Assembly (NCBI RefSeq): GCF_014268445.2
Contig: NZ_CP077089.1
Coordinates: 293,501-357,500, forward strand
DNA from: Pseudomonas tensinigenes
Lineage (GTDB): Bacteria; Pseudomonadota; Gammaproteobacteria; Pseudomonadales; Pseudomonadaceae
Direction: 5' to 3'
DNA: 64,000 bases
This document shows positions 36,479 through 45,666 of this stretch, one piece after another. The notes below the pieces were generated by a model. It ran no database searches and was not told where the DNA came from. It saw nothing but the letters and a program-made list of their open reading frames with translations. The stretch's first letter is position 1. Every line of letters starts with the position of its first letter. The position numbers and the translations under genes were made by a program.

Positions 36479-37225
36479 TTACGCCCTCTCGCCGCGAATC
36501 GAAACTGCCGGGAAGGGGTATTGCTCGTTGCGTTCCACCCAATCCATGAAATCGGCGCGGGCGCCGGGGAAGCCGATCATGGTCCAGCCGACCATGCCTT
36601 TGTTGCCGCCGTGGATCGGGTCGCAGAAGAACCCTTCCTTGGTGTTTTGCAGCAGCAGATTGAAGAAAATCTTTGCCGGAACCGCGTCGAATTGCGGCTT
36701 GCCAGCTTCAAGTTGCTTGAGCAAATCGTCTCGGGTAGCGCTGTCTTGCTCAGCAAATACTTTACCGTTGAGGGATTTTGCCCACTGATCCGTGGCGGCG
36801 ATGCCGAGGCGATAGATCTCTTTGGGTACCAGTTTGCTCTGCCAGCCCATCTCGGGAGCGGCGTCAGCATTGAACGGGCCCTGCATGTACCAAAGGGCAC
36901 CGGCGGCGTACGGCGTGTTCATCTGGCGGTCGATGTATTCCGGTACACCGGCTTCGAGCGCACCCGGGCCTTGGGCATCGTTGGGAATCAATTGCGCGAC
37001 GGCGGCATTGATAAACGCCCATTCCTCAGCCGTGAAATAGCTCGGTTGGTAAGCGCTGGCATCAGTGCGCACCGATTGCGGCGCGGGTGCAGCAGGTGCG
37101 GTTTCAGGTGCCGCTTGCAGGACGCTGCTGCCCAGACCGGTACCGGCCAAAGTGACAACCGGAATCAGGGTCAGGGATTTGCGCAAAAACTCACGCCGCG
37201 GGTTGTCTCGATCTTCATCAGACAT
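36479..37225 (-). CDS. small subunit (gluconate 2-dehydrogenase subunit 3 family), Tat signal
   Basis: A 248-residue protein with a twin-arginine signal (RREFLRKS at 10-17, then a hydrophobic segment to about residue 38). The mature part has the family pattern YFTAEEWAFINAAVAQLIPND and DPIHGGNKGMVGW. It carries the folded FAD subunit out through the Tat system. ATG 37225 has GAGG 9 bases upstream. It heads the operon small-FAD-cytochrome, the same order as the P. aeruginosa gluconate dehydrogenase genes. Confidence 0.88.
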   Translation of the reverse strand: MSDEDRDNPRREFLRKSLTLIPVVTLAGTGLGSSVLQAAPETAPAAPAPQSVRTDASAYQPSYFTAEEWAFINAAVAQLIPNDAQGPGALEAGVPEYIDRQMNTPYAAGALWYMQGPFNADAAPEMGWQSKLVPKEIYRLGIAATDQWAKSLNGKVFAEQDSATRDDLLKQLEAGKPQFDAVPAKIFFNLLLQNTKEGFFCDPIHGGNKGMVGWTMIGFPGARADFMDWVERNEQYPFPAVSIRGERA

Positions 37226-37527
37226 GGGGTGCACCTCATCAGGCATTAGGAGACAGCCGCTTCTGCGAGCGGCTTGAGGAATTTTCGTCGAGACGGATCC
37301 GGTCTGACCCGGAGAAAGGGGACGCGTCTGCAACATGATGTGACAAATGGTAGCAGGCTAAGCTTCCGGATAAACCGATTCAGCGGAAAAAACACCGGTT
37401 TTCTTAATGGCAGTGCTGGAAAACATGCGGATTCACGTTTCTTTGACAGGCGCCTCACAGGGCTTTGACCGCCCGACGCCGAAGCTGTGTTTCTCCTCAT
37501 CATGAATCCCGACACGGTCACCCCAGC

Positions 37528-38172
37528 ATGTCCCGAGTGCGTTTTTTCCCGGCTTTGTGTTTATCGTTTTTAGCGCTGTTGCCCTCGATAGCAGTCCAGG
37601 CGCAGCCGGCATCGACGGTTCGCCCGACTGAGTGGGCGCAACCGGTCGAAGTGCAATACAACCTGTTCCAGATGTCGCCGACGCTCTATCGCAGCGCGTT
37701 GCCGGATGACGGCGCGGTGCCGTTGCTGAAAAATCTCAAGGTCGCCACGGTGATCAACTTTCTACCGGAAGCAGACAGCAACTGGTTGTCCGACTCCGGC
37801 ATCAATCAAGTGCAATTGCCCTATCGCACCAATCACGTTGACGACGCCGATGTACTCAAGACCCTGCGTGCGATTCAGACTGCAGAGGCCAGCGGCCCGG
37901 TGCTGATGCATTGCAAGCACGGTTCTGACCGCACCGGGTTGATGGCGGCGATGTATCGCGTTGTGGTGCAGGGCTGGAGCAAAGAAGACGCCTTGAGCGA
38001 AATGACCCAGGGCGGCTTTGGTGAAAGCGGGCATTTTCGCGAGAGCGTGCGCTACATGATGCAGGCCGATGTCGACAAGCTGCGCACCGCGCTGGCTAAT
38101 GGCGATTGCAGCACCAGCGCGTTCGCGACCTGCTCGATGAAGAGCTGGTTTCAGACGGTCAATCTGAAGTAA
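37528..38172 (+). CDS. tpbA: periplasmic dual-specificity tyrosine phosphatase, TpbA-like
   Basis: A 214-residue protein with a signal peptide (about 1-26, ending VQA). The phosphatase P-loop HCKHGSDRTG has catalytic Cys129 and Arg135, and VDDAD at 105-109 supplies the general acid. Conserved flanks (YRSALPDD, MYRVVVQGWSKE) match TpbA of P. aeruginosa, which dephosphorylates the diguanylate cyclase TpbB and lowers c-di-GMP. No tpbB lies beside it. Its 3' end overlaps the convergent M3 peptidase gene by 14 bases. Orthology is inferred from recalled sequence. Confidence 0.8.
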   Translation: MSRVRFFPALCLSFLALLPSIAVQAQPASTVRPTEWAQPVEVQYNLFQMSPTLYRSALPDDGAVPLLKNLKVATVINFLPEADSNWLSDSGINQVQLPYRTNHVDDADVLKTLRAIQTAEASGPVLMHCKHGSDRTGLMAAMYRVVVQGWSKEDALSEMTQGGFGESGHFRESVRYMMQADVDKLRTALANGDCSTSAFATCSMKSWFQTVNLK

Positions 38173-40204
38173 CCGCAGGGGTCGCGGCTGCAAACAGTTG
38201 TGCATTGACCGGCTCGCCAAGAAACGCATGTGCCGAGTTCAGCAATGAGCGGGAATCGCCGGGGGAGAAGAACGCCTCGCGAAAATCCCGTCCCGTCTGG
38301 GTGGCGAACAGGCCTTCGCGTTGAAACCGTTTGAACACTTCGCTAGCCAGTACGCCTGACCATTTGTAGGCATAGACCGATGCCTCATAGCCGGTCGCCA
38401 GGTAGTCGAATCCATAGGCGAAGCGGTAATAGCCCGACATTTGCAGGTGCGGGTTCTCGCGTTGCACGTCCTCGAATATTTGCTCGATGCTGCGACCATC
38501 GCCATGGCTGCGATGTAACTGCAGATCGAATAATGCTGACATCAACAGCATGGCAGTTGTCCGGCTGGTGTGAGCACCAATGGCCGTCAGGGCTGTGTTG
38601 ACTCGCGCCAACGTCAACCGCTCGCCGCTCTGATAATGAGCTCCCAGCCACACCAGAAACTCGGGTGACAGGCACCAGTGTTCGAACAGCTGCCCGGCGA
38701 ACTCGGCCGTATCGCGGCCCAACTGGGATATCCCCGACAGGTTGCGATGGGGCGAGCGCGTCAGAACATGTTGCAAGCAGTGGCCGAACTCGTGGAACAG
38801 CACCCGCAGATTTTCGTGGGAGAGCAGGCAAGGATGCTCGTCTGTGGCGGCGGGAAAGTTGCTGTAAAGGTGGGCAATCGGCAGTGATGGGCGTCCTTCG
38901 GCATTGACCCGGCGGATGCGCAAGGCGCTGGTGAACGCGTAATCGGCGGCATCGTCGCGGTGATAAGGGTCGATGTAGATATGCCCGATCACTTGCCCGT
39001 GTTCGCGCACCTCCAATAGCCGAATGCTTTCATGCCAGTGCTCGGCAGACGTCTGTTCGATGATATCGACACCGAACATACGCTCGCTGAACTGACAGAG
39101 CCGGCGCAACGTACCCTCGAGCGGAAAATACTGACGCAGGCCCTTGAGTGCACCGTTCAATTGTTGGAGGCGTAACTGCTCGGCGAGAAAGTCTTCATCC
39201 CATGGCTGTACTGGCGCAATCCCCTGTGTCAGCGCGAATGCGTTCAGAGCCCGGGCGTCGCGCAGCAAGGCCGGCGTGTTCAACGCGGCTTGCTGGCGGA
39301 CAAAGGTGCCGACTTGCTCAGGCGAGGTGGCCATGCGGTTTTCAAGGCGAAACTGGACGAAATTCTCGCACCCCAGCAATCTGGCTTTCTCGTGACGCAA
39401 GGCGACCAGCAACGTCAGCACCGGATCATTGTCGGCTTTGTCCGGCTGCCGGCCGCGATCGGATGCCCGGGTGAACCACGCAGTGAAATACTCTTCCCGC
39501 AGTGCCCTGTTTTGCCCATGAGTCATGATCTGCCGATAAGTGTTCTGATCCAGCGTGAGTCGCCAGCCGTCGTGTCCTGCCTCTTTGGCATTGAGCGCCA
39601 GGCGCGCCTTCACCGCAGCAGACAAACCATCGAGCTGCGTGACGTCGTCGATGCGTTTGTGCCATGCGGCGCTGGCCTGCTCCAGATTGCTCAGGAACAG
39701 TTGTTCCAGACGCCGGATATCGCGGTTCAGGCGGGCAAGTTTTTGCTGTTGCGCAGTTGGCAGCTCAATCCCGGACAAGCGGAACTTGCGCAGAATCTTC
39801 GCCAGCGAGGCTTGGCGCTGACCATCGAAACTTGCTGCGATCGAGCTGTTGGCTAGCCGTTGGTAAGTACGATACAACGCCAGATTGGCGGCCTTTTCGG
39901 CCCTGTATCGGTCCGCGGTGAGGCTGCACAAGGCGCTTTCCCTGAGCCAATCGACGTCGTCGACTTTGACCGTCGAGAGTATCTCGATGATGCCCATGGC
40001 TTCATCCAGACGAGCATCGGCTTCATCGACGGCCACCACCAGATCGTCCCAGCCCGGATGCTCGGTCTGGCTGGCGATTACTTGGGCAATGATCCGGCGG
40101 TTATCGGCAACGATCACGTTGATTGCCGGCCCCAGATGCTCGGCGCGTATCGCCGACCACGGTGGCAGGGTCCAGTGTTGTAACAGCGGATTGGTGTCAG
40201 GCAT
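38159..40204 (-). CDS. M3-family metallopeptidase, PrlC paralogue
   Basis: A 681-residue zinc peptidase with the HEFGH site at His471 (LFHEFGHCLQHVL). It opens NPLLQHWTLPPWSAIRAEHLGPAI, close to the start of the neighbouring PrlC, and aligns along its whole length by eye. ATG 40204 has AAGGAAG upstream. There is no signal peptide, so it is cytosolic and probably cleaves short peptides. It is more divergent than PrlC (for example HCLQH for HGLHH after the zinc site). It looks like an old duplication or an acquired homologue. Confidence 0.88.
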   Translation of the reverse strand: MPDTNPLLQHWTLPPWSAIRAEHLGPAINVIVADNRRIIAQVIASQTEHPGWDDLVVAVDEADARLDEAMGIIEILSTVKVDDVDWLRESALCSLTADRYRAEKAANLALYRTYQRLANSSIAASFDGQRQASLAKILRKFRLSGIELPTAQQQKLARLNRDIRRLEQLFLSNLEQASAAWHKRIDDVTQLDGLSAAVKARLALNAKEAGHDGWRLTLDQNTYRQIMTHGQNRALREEYFTAWFTRASDRGRQPDKADNDPVLTLLVALRHEKARLLGCENFVQFRLENRMATSPEQVGTFVRQQAALNTPALLRDARALNAFALTQGIAPVQPWDEDFLAEQLRLQQLNGALKGLRQYFPLEGTLRRLCQFSERMFGVDIIEQTSAEHWHESIRLLEVREHGQVIGHIYIDPYHRDDAADYAFTSALRIRRVNAEGRPSLPIAHLYSNFPAATDEHPCLLSHENLRVLFHEFGHCLQHVLTRSPHRNLSGISQLGRDTAEFAGQLFEHWCLSPEFLVWLGAHYQSGERLTLARVNTALTAIGAHTSRTTAMLLMSALFDLQLHRSHGDGRSIEQIFEDVQRENPHLQMSGYYRFAYGFDYLATGYEASVYAYKWSGVLASEVFKRFQREGLFATQTGRDFREAFFSPGDSRSLLNSAHAFLGEPVNAQLFAAATPAVTSD

Positions 40205-40277
40205 GGCGTCTTCCTTGAGGCGTGGCTGAAAGTGCCAGCCTAGGGAGAAAACGTAGGGGAAGGGCGGTACATAGTTA

Positions 40278-40308
40278 CCACCTTCCACCAGCAAGTGGTG
40301 GAAGGTGG
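40278..40308. terminator. hairpin after the prlC-yheV unit
   Basis: Perfect 13-base arms CCACCTTCCACCA and TGGTGGAAGGTGG surround a 5-base loop, 8 bases after the YheV-like gene stop. There is no T tract, so termination would be weak or the structure may stabilise the message. Confidence 0.5.
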
Positions 40309-40315
40309 CAGTGGC

Positions 40316-40606
40316 TCAGTGTTGCTCGTCAGGCTTTTTTTTCAGTTTCGGATTGGGGAAGAACTGCACCGCCTGGACGGTCTTGTCCGCCGTCGGCTTG
40401 AGCGCGCTGGTGTTGACTCGCGTGCCCAACTCCTTGGGAACCGACAGGCCTTGTTCGTTCAGCGTATCCGAATAACCGCAGGCCACACATTCACGGTGCG
40501 GCACGCTGTCCTCGTTCCACATCATCAGCTTGTCCGGCTCGCTGCACGCCGGGCAGACTGCCCCGGCGATAAAGCGTTTCTTGGTAATCACAGGCCCCTC
40601 ACTCAT
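40316..40606 (-). CDS. yheV: YheV-type putative zinc-ribbon protein
   Basis: A 96-residue protein with two Cys pairs forming a zinc ribbon, CPAC at about 18-21 and CVAC at about 40-43, and a basic, Pro/Lys-rich C-terminus. It overlaps the prlC stop by 4 bases and is coupled to it, the arrangement kept in many gammaproteobacteria. The function is unknown. The length is usual for the family plus a short tail. Confidence 0.85.
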   Translation of the reverse strand: MSEGPVITKKRFIAGAVCPACSEPDKLMMWNEDSVPHRECVACGYSDTLNEQGLSVPKELGTRVNTSALKPTADKTVQAVQFFPNPKLKKKPDEQH

Positions 40607-42654
40607 GCTGCCGCGTCCTCACTCAGGCCGCTGTGGCGCAACAGTGCGTCAATCGACGGCTCACGGCCACGGAAGTCGACGAACAGCACCATCGGCGCCT
40701 GCGAACCGCCGCGCGCCAGAATCGCTTCGCGGAAGGCGCGACCGGTTTCAGCGTTGAGCACGCCGTCTTCTTCGAATTTCGAGAAGGCATCCGCTGACAG
40801 CACTTCTGCCCACTTGTAGCTGTAGTAACCCGCCGCATAACCGCCGGCGAAGATGTGCGCGAAGCTGTTCGGAAAGCGGTTGTAGGCTGGCGGACGCATC
40901 ACCGACACCTCATCACGCACGCCCTCGAGCACTTGCAGCGGACTGCGGCCGTCACCGTGGGTGGCGTGCAATTCGAAGTCGAACAGCGAGAACTCGAGCT
41001 GACGGACCATCATCAGGCCGGACTGGAAATTCTTCGCCGCGAGCATTTTTTCCAGCAGGTCCTGCGGCAGCGGCTCGCCGCTTTCGTAGTGACCGGAAAT
41101 CAGCGCGAGGCCTTCCGGCTCCCAGCACCAGTTTTCCATGAACTGGCTCGGCAGCTCGACTGCGTCCCACGCCACGCCGTTGATCCCGGAAACACCGGCG
41201 TGATCCACGCGGGTCAGCAGGTGATGCAAACCATGGCCGAATTCGTGGAACAGCGTGGTCACTTCATCGTGGGTCAGCAGCGCAGGCTTGCCGCTGTCGG
41301 CCGGGGTGAAGTTGCACACCAGATTGGCCACCGGGCTTTGCAGCACGCCGTCGACGGTACGACGCCGATCGCGAGCGCCGTCCATCCACGCACCGCCTCG
41401 CTTGTTGGCGCGGGCATAGAGATCGAAGAAGAAGCGGCCGACGTGCTGACCGTTTTCCTTGATCTCGAACAGGCGCACGTCCGGGTGCCAGGTGTCGAAG
41501 CCTTTTTGCTCGGCGATTTCGATGCCGTACAGGCGCTGGACGATGGCGAACAGGCCGCCCAGCACTTTGTCGATCGGGAAGTAGGCACGCAGGGTTTCCT
41601 GGGCGACGCTGTAGCGTTGTTCACGCAGCTTCTCGCCGTAGAAACCGCTGTCCCAGCTTTGCAGATCGGCGCAGCCCTGTTCGGCGGCGTAAGCACGCAG
41701 CTGTTGCAGATCCTGCGCGGCGAACGGTTTGCTGCGCTTGGCCAGATCGCGCAGGAAGCTCAGCACCTGATCGCTGGACTCGGCCATTTTGGTGGCCAGG
41801 CTCAGTTCGGAGAAGCTGGCGAAACCCAGCAACTTGGCCAGTTCCTGGCGCAGGTCGAGGATCTCTTCCATCACCGGGCCGTTGTCGTTCTGGCCGGCAT
41901 TCGGGCCTTGATCCGAGGCGCGGGTGCAGTAGGCGGCGTAGACTTCTTCACGCAGCGCACGATCTTGCGCGTAGGTCATCACCGCGTAGTAACTCGGGAA
42001 TTCCAGGCTGATCAGCCAGCCGTCGAGGCCTTTGGCCTGTGCAGCGGCCGCCATCTGCGCCTTGGCCGAATCGGTCAGGCCGGCGAGGGCGGCTTCTTCG
42101 GTGACATGCTTGGTCCACGCCTGGGTGGCGTCGAGCAGTTGATTGGAGAAGCGGCTGCCCAGCTCGGACAGTTTGCTCTGCACTTCGGCATAGCGCTTCT
42201 GTTCGGCTTCCGGCAGGTCGATACCCGACAGACGGAAGTCACGCAGGGCGTGTTCCAGAATAGTCTTTTGCGCCACGTCGAAAGTGGCGGCTTCCGGGCT
42301 GTTGGCCAGCGCTTCATAAGCCTGGAACAGTTCGCGGTTCTGGCCCATCTCGGTGGAGTAGGCGCTCAGGGCTGGCAGGCACGACTCGTAGGCTTCACGC
42401 AGTTCGGCACTGTTGCACACGGCGTTGAGGTGGCTGACCGGGCTCCAGGCAGCGCCGAGGCGGTCATTGAGTTCGTCCATCGCCAGGACCAGGCCGGCCC
42501 ATGTAGGGTTCTGGCCTTGAGTCTTGAGAATTTCGGCGATGGCGGCGCGGTTGTCGGCCAGGATCGTTTCGATGGCGGGCAGGACGTGTTCGGCACGGAT
42601 CGTGGAGAACGGTGGCAGGTCGTAGGACTGCAGCAGAGGGTTGTTCACGCTCAC
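40603..42654 (-). CDS. prlC: oligopeptidase A (PrlC), M3 family
   Basis: A 683-residue zinc oligopeptidase with HEFGH at His470 (TLFHEFGHGLHHLL) and the C-terminal AFREAILARGGSQAPM segment. It degrades short peptides, including cleaved signal peptides, in the cytosol. All candidate starts are GTG (42663, 42654, 42648). 42654 is preferred because AAGGTG lies 6 bases before it. It is divergent from the gamma-carbonic anhydrase gene and coupled to yheV downstream. Confidence 0.94.
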   Translation of the reverse strand: MSVNNPLLQSYDLPPFSTIRAEHVLPAIETILADNRAAIAEILKTQGQNPTWAGLVLAMDELNDRLGAAWSPVSHLNAVCNSAELREAYESCLPALSAYSTEMGQNRELFQAYEALANSPEAATFDVAQKTILEHALRDFRLSGIDLPEAEQKRYAEVQSKLSELGSRFSNQLLDATQAWTKHVTEEAALAGLTDSAKAQMAAAAQAKGLDGWLISLEFPSYYAVMTYAQDRALREEVYAAYCTRASDQGPNAGQNDNGPVMEEILDLRQELAKLLGFASFSELSLATKMAESSDQVLSFLRDLAKRSKPFAAQDLQQLRAYAAEQGCADLQSWDSGFYGEKLREQRYSVAQETLRAYFPIDKVLGGLFAIVQRLYGIEIAEQKGFDTWHPDVRLFEIKENGQHVGRFFFDLYARANKRGGAWMDGARDRRRTVDGVLQSPVANLVCNFTPADSGKPALLTHDEVTTLFHEFGHGLHHLLTRVDHAGVSGINGVAWDAVELPSQFMENWCWEPEGLALISGHYESGEPLPQDLLEKMLAAKNFQSGLMMVRQLEFSLFDFELHATHGDGRSPLQVLEGVRDEVSVMRPPAYNRFPNSFAHIFAGGYAAGYYSYKWAEVLSADAFSKFEEDGVLNAETGRAFREAILARGGSQAPMVLFVDFRGREPSIDALLRHSGLSEDAAA

Positions 42655-42742
42655 GGTTGGCACCTTGGCTGGGGAAACATTGCCCCATCTTAATTACAAT
42701 CGGCATTCACCGCAGCTATCGGCGACAGAGAGAGAAATTATC

Positions 42743-43288
42743 ATGTCCGTTCGCAAGTACCAGAATCACACCCCCAGCCTGAGCAAAGGCGCGTTTGTCG
42801 ACGCCTCGGCGGTGGTTATCGGCGACGTCGAAATCGGTGAAGACAGCTCCGTCTGGCCGCTGACTGTGATCCGTGGCGACATGCACCGCATCCGCATCGG
42901 TGCGCGCACCAGCGTCCAGGACGGTTGCGTGCTGCACATCACCCACGCCGGCCCGTTCAACCCGGACGGCTTCCCGCTGCTGATCGGCGACGACGTGACC
43001 ATCGCCCACAAAGTCATGCTGCATGGCTGCACCGTCGGTAGCCGCGTGTTGATCGGCATGGGCAGCATTGTCATGGACGGCGCGGTAGTTGAAGACGACG
43101 TGATCATCGGCGCCGGCAGCCTGGTGCCGCCGGGCAAGCGCCTTGAAACTGGCTTCCTGTATGTCGGCAGCCCGGTGAAACAGGTTCGCCCGCTGACCGA
43201 CAAGGAAAAAGCCTTCTTCACTTACAGCGCCGCCAACTACGTGAAGCTCAAGGACCTGCATCTGGCCGAAGGCTACGACACACTCTGA
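42743..43288 (+). CDS. gamma-class carbonic anhydrase-like protein (YrdA/PaaY)
   Basis: A 181-residue left-handed beta-helix protein made of hexapeptide repeats (VIGDVEIGEDSSVWPLTVI and similar, residues 20-125). The three zinc His are expected among His65/68, His89 and His94 (GCVLHITHAG, TIAHKVMLHGC). It is a trimeric cytosolic protein related to gamma-carbonic anhydrase; activity of the YrdA branch is uncertain. The ATG at 42743 follows GAGAGA. It lies 30 bases before a HAD phosphatase gene in the same direction. Confidence 0.9.
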   Translation: MSVRKYQNHTPSLSKGAFVDASAVVIGDVEIGEDSSVWPLTVIRGDMHRIRIGARTSVQDGCVLHITHAGPFNPDGFPLLIGDDVTIAHKVMLHGCTVGSRVLIGMGSIVMDGAVVEDDVIIGAGSLVPPGKRLETGFLYVGSPVKQVRPLTDKEKAFFTYSAANYVKLKDLHLAEGYDTL

Positions 43289-43317
43289 ATCGAAATCGCG
43301 ACCGCTCAGGAATACCC

Positions 43318-43968
43318 ATGCATTACCAAACCGTACTGTTCGACCTCGATGGCACCCTGACCGACCCGCGTGAGGGCATCACCCGTTCCATCCAGTTCGC
43401 CCTCGCCAAGCTCGGTATCGATGAGCCTGATCTGACCAAACTCGAGCACTTCATCGGCCCGCCGTTGTTGCAGGCATTTATGCAGTTCTATGAGTTTGAC
43501 GAGGCCAAGGCGTGGCAGGCGGTGAATTTCTATCGTGAGCGCTTCAAGGTAACTGGTCTGTATGAGAACCGCGTATTTGAGGGCGTGACGCCCTTGCTGG
43601 AAACCCTCAGTGGCCAAGGACGGCAGTTGTACATCGCCACCTCGAAGCCATGGGAATTTGCCCGCGAGATTGCCCGGCACTTTGATTTCGCCCGGCACTT
43701 CAAGGTGATCTATGGCAGCGAGCTGGACGGCACGCGGACCAACAAGGTTGAGCTGATTGCGCACTTGATGGCGGAAGAAGGGCTGGACCCGGCGAATACG
43801 CTGATGATCGGCGATCGTAAGCATGACCTGATCGGGGCGCGCAGCAATGGGTTGGATGCGGCGGCGGTCGGTTATGGGTTTGGCAGTTTTGAAGAGTTGA
43901 ATGCCGAAGCCCCGGCTTATCACTTTGAAACGCTGGACGAGTTGCATCAGGCCTTTTTGCAGCGCTGA
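43318..43968 (+). CDS. HAD-superfamily phosphatase (phosphoglycolate phosphatase-like)
   Basis: A 216-residue HAD hydrolase with motif I DLDGT (Asp9, Asp11), motif II ATSKP, and motif IV GDRKHDLIGA. A helical cap lies between motifs I and II. It resembles Gph/PpaX-type phosphatases, but the substrate is not set by sequence. It is probably cotranscribed with the gamma-carbonic anhydrase gene 30 bases upstream. A REP pair follows. Confidence 0.88.
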   Translation: MHYQTVLFDLDGTLTDPREGITRSIQFALAKLGIDEPDLTKLEHFIGPPLLQAFMQFYEFDEAKAWQAVNFYRERFKVTGLYENRVFEGVTPLLETLSGQGRQLYIATSKPWEFAREIARHFDFARHFKVIYGSELDGTRTNKVELIAHLMAEEGLDPANTLMIGDRKHDLIGARSNGLDAAAVGYGFGSFEELNAEAPAYHFETLDELHQAFLQR

Positions 43969-43978
43969 TCAAATTGCT

Positions 43979-44053
43979 TTCGCGAGCAGGCTCGCTCCCA
44001 CACTGGATTTGTATACGGCGCAAGTCCCCTGTGGGAGCGAGCCTGCTCGCGAA
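43979..44053. repeat. REP pair between convergent genes
   Basis: Inverted copies of the GGGAGCGAGCCTGCTCGC element, about 28 bases apart, lie between the HAD gene and the convergent putative peptidase gene. Confidence 0.9.
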
Positions 44054-44061
44054 GGGGCCTG

Positions 44062-45144
44062 TTACGTCCTAGGTTGTGCCAGTGCTTTCAGCGCCGCTTT
44101 GCGCTCAGCCACCGGCAACCCACCCAACCGCTCAACCTCCGCATAAAACCTCAGCCAATCCCCCTCAACCTGCCTGAACAACGCCGCAAACGCCGGCACC
44201 CACTGGTCATACAGCCCAAACGGCAACAACCGCGCATTGTTCAGCGGCGCATTCACCCAGGCGTCATAACGCTTGTCCCCGGCCCACTGACTGTCCCTCA
44301 TCAGCCGATAATCGCGGCGAAACTGCTCGAACTCGGCCGCTTTGCGTTCGCGCATCTGATCGATTGGCAGAGCCTGGGCATACAACTTTTCAAGCCTTGA
44401 ACGCACATCAAGCACCAATTCAATGAACTGATCGCGTTGTTTCAGCCGTGAATCGGTATCCGCCGGCAACCCGCGAAACGCGCGCCACTGCCGCGTGCCT
44501 TCCTGTTCGACGAACGTGGCGAAGGACTCGTTGAACTCGGTGTCGTCTTTCACATAAAAGCGCTGATGCGCCAGTTCATGAAAGATCAGCGTGGCCAGGC
44601 GCTCATCGCCCCAGCCCATCATCGAGTTAAGGATCGGATCGTTGAACCAGCCCAGCGTTGAGTAAGCCTCAACGCCGCCAATCGAAACATCCATGCCCTG
44701 CAGGCGCTGAATCGCTGCTTCACCGCGCGCAGCGCTCTGGCTGTAGTAACCGCGATAGGCCACGCAACCGGCAATCGGGAAGCAATGGTTCTGCGGCGTC
44801 AGGGAGAACTCCTGAGTGGCGAACACATTCCACACCACATACGGTCGATGAATGTCGGCGTAAAGGCGATAGCTCTGGTTGTCCGGCAGGTGCAGATGCT
44901 CGCTGGCAAAGGCACGGGCCTTTTGTGACTGGGCCAGGTGCGCGCGCAGTGTCGCGTCGCGGCTCGGGTCGTTGATCACCTTTTCCACTGGCTCGCGCGC
45001 CCGCAGCAATTGCAGCTGACCGTTGGCCAACTGAGCGTAATAGCTGACGCTGGCGCAACCGTTGAGCAACAAAAACATCACACCCGGAAACAAAATCCGA
45101 AAAACGCGATCAAGTAACCCATGGCTTGCAAACGGCCTGATCAC
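44062..45144 (-). CDS. putative aminopeptidase lipoprotein (DUF2265 type)
   Basis: A 360-residue protein with a lipoprotein signal: hydrophobic segment FPGVMFLLLNGC with Cys as lipid site. A zinc-peptidase motif HELAHQRFY is present, followed by FNESFATFVEQEG, typical of the family annotated as putative aminopeptidase. The frame opens with GTG 45144 and no good ribosome site; an ATG about 23 codons in, just before the hydrophobic core, is an alternative. It is divergent from the small lipoprotein genes. Activity is not proven by sequence. Confidence 0.8.
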   Translation of the reverse strand: MIRPFASHGLLDRVFRILFPGVMFLLLNGCASVSYYAQLANGQLQLLRAREPVEKVINDPSRDATLRAHLAQSQKARAFASEHLHLPDNQSYRLYADIHRPYVVWNVFATQEFSLTPQNHCFPIAGCVAYRGYYSQSAARGEAAIQRLQGMDVSIGGVEAYSTLGWFNDPILNSMMGWGDERLATLIFHELAHQRFYVKDDTEFNESFATFVEQEGTRQWRAFRGLPADTDSRLKQRDQFIELVLDVRSRLEKLYAQALPIDQMRERKAAEFEQFRRDYRLMRDSQWAGDKRYDAWVNAPLNNARLLPFGLYDQWVPAFAALFRQVEGDWLRFYAEVERLGGLPVAERKAALKALAQPRT

Positions 45145-45203
45145 AATAAGAAATCCCCCGGAAAGTCTGCTCGCAAGACTATCCCGCCTTAAGGAGCACC
45201 GCT

Positions 45204-45626
45204 ATGCGCATGTTGATGCTGACGGGAGGCCTGCTGACGCTGGCCGGTTGTGCCAATTTCGGAATGCCCGACCCTGATCCCTCGCAAGCCTGGATCGATC
45301 TCGATGCCCGGCAACAGGACACGACCCTGCAAGCGCTCAAGGTCGACAGCCAAGCCGCAATCGATAAACGATATTTCGAAGTACAGCCCGGCAGCCATGA
45401 ATTGAAAGTGCGTTATCAATTCCCGGTTGAGGCGACCAACATCGGCCCTGACGCCGAGCCGTTGTGGCGCGATTGCCAGTTGAACGTGAAATTCAAGGAT
45501 TTCAATGCTGGTCAGCGCTATCAGTTGCAGGCGGGCAGCATCGGTTTCCGGCCTTGGGCCAGGCTTTATGATGAGCAGCGCAAAGTCGTTGGGCAGGGCA
45601 CACCGGCGGGCTGCCAGAAGACCTGA
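45204..45626 (+). CDS. small lipoprotein, first of a paralogous pair
   Basis: A 140-residue protein with signal MRMLMLTGGLLTLAGC and lipobox Cys16. The mature domain has the pattern PGSHELKVRYQF...RDCQLNVKF...FNAGQRYQLQAG...GF.PWARLYD. The same pattern occurs in the next gene, so the two arose by duplication. The function is unknown. AAGGAG lies 8 bases before the ATG. Confidence 0.82.
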   Translation: MRMLMLTGGLLTLAGCANFGMPDPDPSQAWIDLDARQQDTTLQALKVDSQAAIDKRYFEVQPGSHELKVRYQFPVEATNIGPDAEPLWRDCQLNVKFKDFNAGQRYQLQAGSIGFRPWARLYDEQRKVVGQGTPAGCQKT

Positions 45627-45666
45627 TCGGCGGTATGCTGGATGTCCACATCAAAGGACATTGATC

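Noticed and set aside
33345..36788. 1147-codon open frame opposite the GMC dehydrogenase genes
   Set aside because: It spans two intact genes and intergenic sequence in antisense, and its translation is low in recognisable folds.
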